The translations under genes and the position numbers were made by a program. A stretch of 53,715 nt of DNA, taken from assembly GCA_937965795.1 (NCBI GenBank), contig CALCMD010000093.1:1-53715 (forward strand), given 5' to 3'. The notes below the pieces were generated by a model. That model was given only the letters and a program-made list of their open reading frames with translations. It did no database searches and was not told where the DNA came from. This document shows, in pieces, positions 35,056 through 43,058 of the stretch (its first letter is position 1; each line of letters opens with the position of its first letter). This DNA comes from an uncultured Lachnospiraceae bacterium. GTDB taxonomy: Bacteria > Bacillota > Clostridia > Lachnospirales > Lachnospiraceae.

Positions 35056-38000
35056 GATTTTTACCGTTTTTGGAACACCGGCTTTTTTCAGCATCTTTTT
35101 ATATTTTGCAAGTTTCTTTGCCGGAACTGTAATCTTGGCTTTGGCATTGATCTTTGCAAATGCCTTCTTTCCGATGGAAGTAATCTTCGATGCTTTCTTC
35201 AAGTTCACAGTCTTTAAATTTTTACACTGTGCAAACGCTTCCTTGCCAATCTTCTTTACGTTGTTTCCAATCGTTACTTTGGCAAGCTTCTTACATCCTT
35301 TGAATGCCTTTGCCTTGATCTCTACAACTTTCCAGGTCGTTCCACTGTACTTAATTGTATTATAAACCGTTACGGATTTCACTTTCTTTGTGACAACCCC
35401 TACAGCAGCAACGGTTTTCGCAGATGCGTTCACCACTTTGTATTTTACATTCTTATAGTTAAATCCTGTCACTGACGGCAGCACAGGATCATTCGGCTCT
35501 TCGATTGAAGACTGTCCTCCGCCTTTCAGAAGCTTATCCAGTTCCGCCTGCTTATCCAGGGCTTTCTGACGATAATTTTCTGCGTCCGTTTTTCTCGCAG
35601 ACGCGGTATTCGTAAACTCTGTAACCTCAGCATCTCTCTTCAAAGCATCCTGCTCTTTCGCTGCCGCCTGCGTCTCGTTTCCTTCCACGCTCAGGTTTCT
35701 TGCCTCTACTCTGGCAACCTTTGCTGCTTTCGCTGCCTCTGCCGCCTTTTTCTCGTAAAGAGGCGCTTCCGCTTCTGCCTTCTCCGCATAAAGTTTCTGG
35801 AGTTCAATCTCTGCACGAAGCTTATCCGCTGCGTTGGCCGCTGCATTTACTTTCGCTTCCGCATCTTTGATCTTTGCATCAACCGCTGTAACGGCCGCCT
35901 GCGCTTTTTCCACTTCCGCTGCCGCTGCATCCAGCTCTCTCTGTGCGTCGTTCAGGTTCTTTTCAAAGACATCTCCTGCATTCTCCAGGGTAATAATCTC
36001 ATAGAGAACCGGCACGACGTCTTCCCACTCCAGCCTGACCGCATAGACTTTTTCCAGGTCTCCTGTATAGAATGCAGAGAAGCTCTGATCCAAATTCCCC
36101 AGCTCTTTCCAGGTTTCCGCACCCGTGCGGACAGACACCTTCGCATTGCTGATGCTGCTTCCGCTCTGTACAATATTAATTCTGCTGATGGCTTTTCCAT
36201 CGGACAGGTTGTAAACCAAAGAGCCATTCTCTGTTCCATCTGGCTTAAATGCAGTCGTCAGATTTCCGTCTGTCAGATTCTGTATCTCGAACCCTCTCTG
36301 CTCCGCCGCATTTGTTTCAAAAGTCGGATCGATAATGGATGGGAAATACTCGCCGTCATTAATCAGAATCTCGTTCAAAGCTACCCAACGGGAACTGTAA
36401 GGCGCTGTAAAATACACACGGATATATCTTGCTTTCATATTCTGGATATTTGTATTTTCCACATAGGCATACGCTACATTTACTGTATCGTGAATCCATC
36501 CGCCATCCGGGCTCTCGACCGGCTTCGTGTCTTTGTCTTCAGCCGTATTCGCCACACCGTCGCCAATGGTAATCAGGTCTTCCCAATGCTCATTGTCAAG
36601 AGACGCCTGAATCTTCGCATCACGCGGATAATCAATCTCTGTATCCAGTGCGTAAACTCTCACGGAACGAAGATCAATTTCCTGTCCTATATCATAAGTA
36701 ATATAGCTTCCCGCCTGTGGTGAAGCACAATATTTTGCCCTTGTTGACAAATCGCCGTCCATCCAGTATTTCGTGGTTCCAAGCTTTCTTGGATCTTCCT
36801 CGTTTGTGGCGCCCCCAAGACTGGTTTCCAGAAGATCCGTCGGGAAAATCTCATTGGTCTCAACGACAAAAGATGTAAGGCTGAAATTGACTGCCTGACT
36901 TCCTTTGTTGATCAAACGGATATAACGTGCGCCTCCCGTTTTCTCTGTCGTCCACTCGTCCGGGTTCATGGATTTCTCCAAAGTCAGGCTCTCTGTTCCT
37001 GCGCCTGAAACGGTAATGCTCTTAACATCATGGATTCTGTCAAGCTTCATGCCAACATACTCGCCCGGCTGGAGAACTGCGTTCTCTTTTGCCAGCAGAC
37101 GGAAGGTATCGTCTCCATACTCTGCTTCCCAGCCTGCATTCGCAGTATTGGTGTAAACCTTATTTGCATCTCCGACATACTCATATACGGAAAATTCAGA
37201 GAATTTTACCCATTTATCCACCTGTACGTCATTTACCAGTTTTATATAACGTGCGGAAGCGCCTTCCAGGCTTACTTCATATTTATCCACTCCGGAACCG
37301 CTTCCTGTATAAGAAGAAAGTCTCTCCCATGTGGTACCGTCTACCGAATATTCCACATGGTATTTTGTCCATTTATCGCCGCCATCGGCGCCCACCAGCG
37401 CGCGCACGGTTCCTACAGGTTTTACGCTGCCCAGGTCAAGCTGAATATAATCTCCAGCCGCAGAGCTGTTATTTTCCGTTCGATACCACACTGTCGTAGA
37501 ATCATTGCCATCCGTCATATTCGTTTCCTGGCCCTCATACACGCCCCATCCCGGCGTACGTGAGAAGGTAGCTTCATACTTATCTGCGGTCACGTCATCC
37601 GGAGCTACGATCTGCTTTACTTCCTCTGAAACATATTCCAGCGCTGCGTCTGTAAACGGTTTGATGTACTTTCTTCCGGATGTCGCATATAAAATACCTG
37701 CATTATAATATTCAAATCCATACGTTCCGGACTGTTCATAAGCGGCCTGGGCTGCTGCGAAATTCTCCCATACTCCGCTTGTATCCTTCGAGAATCCTGC
37801 CTTCATCGCATCCAGAAGGTTGATGTCCGCCTGCGTCATATCCCGCAGATTGCTCAGGAACGGCGTTAGCTGTTTCACTGCTCTCTTATTCGTTCCTTTT
37901 TCCAGATACAGTTTCGTCGCATCATTGATCTTTACAAATTCTGCGCGAAGAGAATCCACATCGCCCGCGGTAATCGTACCTGCATTCATCTTAGAGGTAA

Positions 38001-39579
38001 ATTCTGTAATCTGATCTTTAATCTCCACAGACTCGTCAAACTGAACCTGCTTTCCGGTTGTCTGACTCGGCGCCTGCGTAATCATATGCTTTGCAGCCTC
38101 CCGCAGGGCATTGGACTCTTCAGATTCAATCGGCGTCATATGATCAATATACTTGAATGCGTCCTCCCATGCCTGATCTCCTTCTGCTGCGTCATCCCAT
38201 GTCTGCCAGCAGAAATCCGCCGCCGTAAAGATACCTACCTTAGATGGCTCGGACTCCTGAATCGGATTCAGAACGATACCTTCATATTTGCTTCCGTCTA
38301 CTCCCGTGTGAAGGATGTAATTATGTCCGCCCATAATCTGACTGTTTTTCGTATTATCGTTACATGGCCAGTTTACCCACATATAAGGATAACGTCCGTT
38401 TCCATTCGCATTTAATCCGTTATAGAAAGCGTCTGCAAATGCGCTGCTTACCTCGCCCCAGATTTTTCCACCGGTCACTACGATATGGATTTCGCGGCTT
38501 ACGCCTTCGCTGATGGCAGTCATTTTACTATCCGTAGTCGCCATATAACAGGTCGGGCAGTAGAGAATATCCGTTTTCAGGTCCGGATACTGCGCTGCTT
38601 TCAGCTCTTTCAGCCACGCATTCAGATCATTCATCAGCTTAATGATATTTGCCGCGCTCGTTCCGGCCGCGTCATCCTCCAGAATGGCAACCTGCCTTAC
38701 ACCCGCTTCGATAACCTGTCCCAGTTTATTCTTAATCACCTGCAAATCTGCCTGATAAGTGGCATCTGACGAAAAATTGATCGGGTTATTCATGAACGTA
38801 TGCAGTGCGTATACAAAGAAACATTTGCTCTCATTTCCCGCTTTCGCAAGCTCTGCAATATTTTTCAGTCCCTCTTCATCATACAGATCACGCCACCTTC
38901 TATTATGAAGCGGGTCATCCTTCGGTGCGTAGATGTACTGATTCATCTTAATCTCGCCGCCGAACTTCATCAGGTCAAGTCGGTCTTCATGAGACCACGG
39001 GTTTCCATAATATCCTTCAATGAATCCACGGAATTCTACATCCGCATAATCTTTTAAAGTCAGTTCACGAATACTTTTCCCGCCCTGATCTGCAATCTGC
39101 TCAAAAATGCGTTTCAGCGTAGTCACTCCATAATAAGCCGCATCCGTGTTCTTACCAAGAATCACAATATCTCCATCCTGAACCCAAAGCGTATATGCGT
39201 CAAATTTCTCATAGATCGATGAATCCACGTTATGTGACTGTCCATAAACATCTGCCTCGTCGCCCGAACCATAGACGCCCACAATCAAATCCGTGTTTCC
39301 TGCTCCTGACGCAGCCTTTTCAAGTCCCAGCACCTTCAGGGTATCCTCAATCCTTGTCTGCGTATACGTGTCGATATCATCGCCCAGCTTTACATTCACC
39401 TTGTCCGTCAGCGCTGCCGTGCCTGCGCCATATGTAACGCTCTGCGGCGTCGGATAGATTTCATATTCCCCATCGCCTTCTTTTACCCCGGCAGATACCG
39501 GAAGGCAGAATGCCAGCATGAGCGCCAGCACGCTAAGGATATGTAATCCAAACCTCTTCCTACTTTTACCTAGTTTCAT
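35047..39579 (-). CDS. Secreted GH84 beta-N-acetylglucosaminidase, multidomain
   Basis: An exo-acting hexosaminidase (NagH/NagJ type) that would remove beta-GlcNAc from mucin O-glycans or related host glycans. The 1510-residue protein has a signal peptide (1-30), a GH20b-like N-terminal domain (about 35-170), a GH84 barrel (about 180-480) opening FRGFIEGYYGNPW with the catalytic pair Asp302-Asp303 (AILEDDAA), a helical domain, two to three discoidin/CBM32-like domains (about 660-1200), a long Ala/Glu/Lys coiled coil (about 1210-1370) and a lysine-rich LRR_5 tail. AAAGGAGG precedes the ATG at 39579. The same type of tail is on the GH110 enzyme. No LPXTG is seen. Confidence 0.92.
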   Translation of the reverse strand: MKLGKSRKRFGLHILSVLALMLAFCLPVSAGVKEGDGEYEIYPTPQSVTYGAGTAALTDKVNVKLGDDIDTYTQTRIEDTLKVLGLEKAASGAGNTDLIVGVYGSGDEADVYGQSHNVDSSIYEKFDAYTLWVQDGDIVILGKNTDAAYYGVTTLKRIFEQIADQGGKSIRELTLKDYADVEFRGFIEGYYGNPWSHEDRLDLMKFGGEIKMNQYIYAPKDDPLHNRRWRDLYDEEGLKNIAELAKAGNESKCFFVYALHTFMNNPINFSSDATYQADLQVIKNKLGQVIEAGVRQVAILEDDAAGTSAANIIKLMNDLNAWLKELKAAQYPDLKTDILYCPTCYMATTDSKMTAISEGVSREIHIVVTGGKIWGEVSSAFADAFYNGLNANGNGRYPYMWVNWPCNDNTKNSQIMGGHNYILHTGVDGSKYEGIVLNPIQESEPSKVGIFTAADFCWQTWDDAAEGDQAWEDAFKYIDHMTPIESEESNALREAAKHMITQAPSQTTGKQVQFDESVEIKDQITEFTSKMNAGTITAGDVDSLRAEFVKINDATKLYLEKGTNKRAVKQLTPFLSNLRDMTQADINLLDAMKAGFSKDTSGVWENFAAAQAAYEQSGTYGFEYYNAGILYATSGRKYIKPFTDAALEYVSEEVKQIVAPDDVTADKYEATFSRTPGWGVYEGQETNMTDGNDSTTVWYRTENNSSAAGDYIQLDLGSVKPVGTVRALVGADGGDKWTKYHVEYSVDGTTWERLSSYTGSGSGVDKYEVSLEGASARYIKLVNDVQVDKWVKFSEFSVYEYVGDANKVYTNTANAGWEAEYGDDTFRLLAKENAVLQPGEYVGMKLDRIHDVKSITVSGAGTESLTLEKSMNPDEWTTEKTGGARYIRLINKGSQAVNFSLTSFVVETNEIFPTDLLETSLGGATNEEDPRKLGTTKYWMDGDLSTRAKYCASPQAGSYITYDIGQEIDLRSVRVYALDTEIDYPRDAKIQASLDNEHWEDLITIGDGVANTAEDKDTKPVESPDGGWIHDTVNVAYAYVENTNIQNMKARYIRVYFTAPYSSRWVALNEILINDGEYFPSIIDPTFETNAAEQRGFEIQNLTDGNLTTAFKPDGTENGSLVYNLSDGKAISRINIVQSGSSISNAKVSVRTGAETWKELGNLDQSFSAFYTGDLEKVYAVRLEWEDVVPVLYEIITLENAGDVFEKNLNDAQRELDAAAAEVEKAQAAVTAVDAKIKDAEAKVNAAANAADKLRAEIELQKLYAEKAEAEAPLYEKKAAEAAKAAKVARVEARNLSVEGNETQAAAKEQDALKRDAEVTEFTNTASARKTDAENYRQKALDKQAELDKLLKGGGQSSIEEPNDPVLPSVTGFNYKNVKYKVVNASAKTVAAVGVVTKKVKSVTVYNTIKYSGTTWKVVEIKAKAFKGCKKLAKVTIGNNVKKIGKEAFAQCKNLKTVNLKKASKITSIGKKAFAKINAKAKITVPAKKLAKYKKMLKKAGVPKTVKIKK

Positions 39580-39640
39580 ACTTTTCCTCCTTTTTCTATA
39601 CAGAAAGACCTGCTGCAATCCTGCTTTTAAAAAGCCTTCT

Positions 39641-39660
39641 CACAACCAGACTTAGTTGTG
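39641..39660. promoter_or_regulatory. Inverted repeat just downstream of the GH84 -10 box
   Basis: CACAAC-8 bp-GTTGTG is a perfect 6+6 dyad that starts 3 bp after the -10 element, about where transcription begins. It could be a repressor operator or a short leader hairpin. No regulator gene is adjacent. Confidence 0.45.
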
Positions 39661-39663
39661 TAA

Positions 39664-39692
39664 ACTATAACAGTTTTCCGCTTTTGCGTCAA
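39664..39692 (-). promoter_or_regulatory. Sigma-A promoter of the GH84 gene
   Basis: On the minus strand TTGACG (39687-39692), a 17-bp spacer and TATAGT (39664-39669) form a near-consensus promoter about 85 bp before the ATG. Confidence 0.75.
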
Positions 39693-39718
39693 CATTTTTA
39701 TAAAAAGTGCACATTTCA

Positions 39719-40837
39719 TCAAATCTGAATCAGTTCATACTGATCTGTCCCCAAACCGATTTTCACCGCATGTCTGATACACGATTTCCACTCGGTATCC
39801 GGATGTGTCATATGGAAATGATCCTGTTTTTCATCGTGCCCATGCTTTTCCAGATTCTCACCAAGTACGCTCTCCTTTACCGGCGTCATCTGATTACACA
39901 GATCGGCGCACGCCTGGTCTAACGCTACGGGGTCGAACGATGCCAGCATTCCCACATTCGGAATAATCGGAATATCATTTTCCGCATGGCAGTCACAGTT
40001 CGGAGACACGTCGCAGATCAGAGACACATGGAAACACGGGCGGTTCTGACAGACGGCCAGACTATATTCTGCCATCTTATAATTCAGCATCGCAATCGAG
40101 TCACTGAAATCGGCCGCAATCGCATCCTTTGGACAGACGGCCAGACAGCGTCCGCACCCTACGCATTTCTCATGGTCGATCGCCGCTTTCCTGTCTTTGA
40201 TCTGCGGCGCTCCGTGCGCACAGATTCTGCCGCATGCGCCGCATCCCACGCACAGATTCTGATCTACACTCGGTTTTCCGTCACAGTGCTGCTCCATCTT
40301 TCCGGCTCTGGAACCGCAGCCCATGCCGATATTCTTCAAAGTCCCTCCAAACCCTGCCATCTCATGGCCTTTAAAATGGGTCAACGAGATAAATACATCG
40401 GCATCCATAATGGCATGTCCGATCTTCGCCTCTCTGACATATTCCCCATCAATCGGCACCAGTGTCTCATCCGTACCCTTCAGACCGTCTCCGATGATGA
40501 CATGGCATCCCGTCTGATAAGGAGAAAAGCCATTGACATAAGCCGTCTCCAGATGATCCAAAGCATTCTTTCTGCTTCCCACGTATAAAGTATTGCAATC
40601 TGTCAGAAATGGTTTTCCACCCAGCTCTTTCACATAATCCGCTACTACCTTTGCATAATTCGGACGCAGGAACGCCAGGTTTCCATACTCTCCGAAATGA
40701 ATTTTGATCGCGGCATATTTGTCTGTAAAATCAATGGTTTCAAATCCTGCCGTTTTCATCAGACGATGCAGCTTCTGAAGCAGATTCTCATGCGCCGTCG
40801 CTTTAAATGATGTAAAATATACTTTTGCCTGTTCCAT
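39719..40837 (-). CDS. DUF362 domain protein with two 4Fe-4S clusters
   Basis: A cytoplasmic protein of 372 residues with an N-terminal DUF362 domain (HFGEYGNLAFLRPNYAK, then FISLTHFKGHEMAGFGGTLKNIGMGCGSRAGK) and a ferredoxin-type insert with two motifs, CVGCGACGRICAHGAP and CVGCGRCLAVCPKDA. It is thought to act in electron transfer, but the family's role is undefined. AGGAGG lies before the ATG at 40837; the open frame runs a further 58 codons upstream without any start signal. It ends 27 bp before the GH84 promoter. Confidence 0.88.
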   Translation of the reverse strand: MEQAKVYFTSFKATAHENLLQKLHRLMKTAGFETIDFTDKYAAIKIHFGEYGNLAFLRPNYAKVVADYVKELGGKPFLTDCNTLYVGSRKNALDHLETAYVNGFSPYQTGCHVIIGDGLKGTDETLVPIDGEYVREAKIGHAIMDADVFISLTHFKGHEMAGFGGTLKNIGMGCGSRAGKMEQHCDGKPSVDQNLCVGCGACGRICAHGAPQIKDRKAAIDHEKCVGCGRCLAVCPKDAIAADFSDSIAMLNYKMAEYSLAVCQNRPCFHVSLICDVSPNCDCHAENDIPIIPNVGMLASFDPVALDQACADLCNQMTPVKESVLGENLEKHGHDEKQDHFHMTHPDTEWKSCIRHAVKIGLGTDQYELIQI

Positions 40838-40988
40838 CACAAACCTCCTGCTTTTTCTTTTTATTATACAAAAAATGCGCCTGCTTTTCCAGTCCTTAAA
40901 TTGATTCTTCTTCCAGCTTTCTCCTCGTGTACTCCATGTAAAAACCGCAAATACTGTTTTCAGGAAAACGATCGCCAAAGGAGGACAC

Positions 40989-41174
40989 ATGAAAGAAGAA
41001 AAAAAAACCAATTTACAAACCTTCCAGGAGTATGATTATCTGGGGAAATCCTGCTCCTTCCAGGACTGTACCGGGCTCATCCCATTTGCACCGGCAAACC
41101 ATGACGAACTGGAGTCTTACGAAGCAATTTACCCCTACCTTCCTCCCCATGACAAGGATGCCGGCGTCAAATAG
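40989..41174 (+). CDS. Small hypothetical protein, 61 residues
   Basis: A short gene with a strong AAAGGAGG four bp before the ATG. The protein is acidic, with the central CSFQDCTGLIPFAP and EAIYPYLPP. It appears to belong to a small uncharacterised family of Lachnospiraceae; this is from memory and not verified. Two Cys four residues apart could bind a metal or form a disulfide. It is convergent with truA. Confidence 0.65.
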   Translation: MKEEKKTNLQTFQEYDYLGKSCSFQDCTGLIPFAPANHDELESYEAIYPYLPPHDKDAGVK

Positions 41175-41197
41175 AATCCTGCCGAACCCAGGTTCTT

Positions 41198-41929
41198 CTA
41201 ATATTCTACCCGCATCAGGCATAATCCTTTTGCCGGAGCCGTATAGCCCGCTTCCGCGCGGTTTCCCGCACGCAGAAGCGCCGGTATGGACTCCGGCATT
41301 CTCTCATGCCTTCCCACCTCGATCAAAGTCCCTGTCAGAATTCTTACCATATTGTAAAGAAACCCGTTTCCCCGGTAAGAAATCCAAAGCTCCCCATCCA
41401 TTTCCTGAAATTCCACCGCGTCAATCCGGCGCACCGCAGATTTCTTCATTTTTCTGGCGCAAAAGCTCTGAAAGTCATGCTCTCCCAGCAAATATGCCGC
41501 CGCTTCTCTCATGCGCTTTACATCCAGAGACTCATTCAGATCATAAATATATTTTCGTTCAAAGACATTTTTTATTGTGCTTGTGGATATCCGGTACTGG
41601 TATGTTTTCGTACCTGCGTTCAGTCTGCTGTGAAAACGGTCCGAGACCATACTGACCCCCGTCACACAGATATCGTCCGGAAGATAACGGTTCAGATAAT
41701 CTCTGATTTCCTCCGCATTCCATCTTTCCGAAAGATGCACATTCGCCACCTGGCCTCTGGCATGTACGCCTGCGTCTGTCCTGCCAGCTCCGATGATCTC
41801 CGCCCTTTCTCCGGTCATCCGTTCCAGGACATCCTCTATCTTCCCCTGTATTGTATTCTTTGTCATCTTCTGTCTCTGCCAGCCCGCATATCTTGTACCG
41901 TCATACTGTATCATCATTCGGTAATTCAT
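41198..41929 (-). CDS. truA: tRNA pseudouridine(38-40) synthase
   Basis: It isomerises uridines 38-40 in the tRNA anticodon arm. About 243 residues; the catalytic Asp lies in GAGRTDAGVHARGQVA, with other family blocks YDGTRYAGWQRQ near the start and GNGFLYNMVRILTGTLIEVG near the end. Three in-frame ATGs are clustered (41953, 41938, 41929). I choose 41929, with GGGAAGGG about ten bp upstream, but 41938 is possible. It is a single gene. Confidence 0.95.
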   Translation of the reverse strand: MNYRMMIQYDGTRYAGWQRQKMTKNTIQGKIEDVLERMTGERAEIIGAGRTDAGVHARGQVANVHLSERWNAEEIRDYLNRYLPDDICVTGVSMVSDRFHSRLNAGTKTYQYRISTSTIKNVFERKYIYDLNESLDVKRMREAAAYLLGEHDFQSFCARKMKKSAVRRIDAVEFQEMDGELWISYRGNGFLYNMVRILTGTLIEVGRHERMPESIPALLRAGNRAEAGYTAPAKGLCLMRVEY

Positions 41930-42069
41930 TTTCTCCATTCCCTTCCCTGTCATTCCCGGTTCACAAATGTTAACGGTTTTTTCACATTATCTCCACATGC
42001 CTTTCATATTTTCCCAATATAGTAAAGACTGTAAGACATACAAAGACTTTTTTCTTTTTCATAACTTTC

Positions 42070-42093
42070 GCCAGTATCTTAACTGATACTGGC
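42070..42093. repeat. Perfect 9-bp hairpin in the truA-deacetylase gap
   Basis: GCCAGTATC-TTAACT-GATACTGGC is a perfect stem with a 6-nt loop. On the plus strand it is followed by CT-rich sequence with T tracts, but no plus-strand gene ends nearby. It lies 47 bp past the minus-strand deacetylase stop, where no T run follows in that direction. Role unclear. Confidence 0.4.
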
Positions 42094-42139
42094 TCTCCTT
42101 CTTTTTATGCTTTTTTCTATCTTATTTTATCATATGCGA

Positions 42140-42919
42140 TTACTTTTTCAAACCCTGAATCTGCCTTCCTTCCGCATCGATCTGATAATCCTCTCTGTAA
42201 ATCAGTTCCGACACCGGAACCAGTTCAAATCCCTTTTCCTGCAATCCCACGATGAGCTGTTCCAACGCCTCTGCCGTATATTTTGCGCCATTATGACAAA
42301 GGATGATAGAGCCATTTCCCAGATGCTTATGTTCCAATACCGTCTTTAGAATGGAATCCACGCCATAATTTTTCCAGTCCATACTGTCCACATCCCACTG
42401 AATCGAAGTATATCCGCACGCCTTTGCATTTGCGATCACATGGTTATCGTAATCTCCATAAGGCGGCCGGAAAAGAAACATTTCATATCCGGTCAGTTCC
42501 TGAACCTTTTTATGAACTTCCGTCAACTCCTGCCGGCACTGTTCATCCGTAAGCTGGCTCATATTTTTATGATTCTGACTGTGATTTCCCAGGTCATGCC
42601 CTGCCGCCAGTATTCTTTTCACATCCTCCGGATAGCTCTCCACCCATCCGCCCGTCATAAAAAACGTGGCTTTTACTCCGTATTTTCCCAGAATATCCAG
42701 AATCTTCTGCGTGTCCTCATTTCCCCAGGCGGCGTCAAAAGTCAGCGCCACCTGATTTTTATCTGTCCCGACACAGTAAATCGGCAGCTCTCTTGCCCCT
42801 GTCATATTGCTCGCCGGCGTGCTTCCGCCCCCAAATCTCCAGACCCCTACTGCGAACAGCAGGGCGCACAAGGTAAGGACTCCCAGCCCCCGCAAATTGT
42901 ACTCAAGTTTTTCTTCCAT
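42140..42919 (-). CDS. Polysaccharide deacetylase, PdaB-like
   Basis: A membrane-anchored CE4/NodB-fold enzyme of 259 residues, one N-terminal helix (about 10-28) and an extracellular domain. Family motifs are TFDAAWGNED (motif 1, where most CE4 enzymes have TFDDG), HDLGNHSQNH with both metal His, FRPPYGDYD, and IILCHNG. The TFDxxWG form is typical of PdaB, which Bacillus makes in sporulation. That suits the sporulation genes a few kb away, though it is not in their operon. CGGGAG precedes the ATG. Confidence 0.9.
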   Translation of the reverse strand: MEEKLEYNLRGLGVLTLCALLFAVGVWRFGGGSTPASNMTGARELPIYCVGTDKNQVALTFDAAWGNEDTQKILDILGKYGVKATFFMTGGWVESYPEDVKRILAAGHDLGNHSQNHKNMSQLTDEQCRQELTEVHKKVQELTGYEMFLFRPPYGDYDNHVIANAKACGYTSIQWDVDSMDWKNYGVDSILKTVLEHKHLGNGSIILCHNGAKYTAEALEQLIVGLQEKGFELVPVSELIYREDYQIDAEGRQIQGLKK

Positions 42920-43023
42920 AGAAATACTCCCGAATGATGCTTATTATCAATATATGCCCGAAATTGTACACTATGTAATTTCCATACCCCCATTCCCAAT
43001 ATTTTTTCTTTTTCCAAAAGGTA

Positions 43024-43058
43024 AAAAAAAGCCCCGGCATCTGCCAAAGGCTTTTTTT
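43024..43058. terminator. Terminator of the ABC exporter operon
   Basis: A/T-flanked hairpin with an AAAAAGCC/GGCTTTTT outer stem and GGCA/TGCC inner stem, and T runs on both strands. It starts directly after the second ABC gene's stop at 43059. Confidence 0.85.

Noticed and set aside
40838..41011. 58-codon N-terminal extension of the DUF362 protein
   Set aside because: It is basic and low in similarity to any domain, lacks a start signal, and overlaps the start of the divergent 61-residue gene. AGGAGG marks the ATG at 40837.
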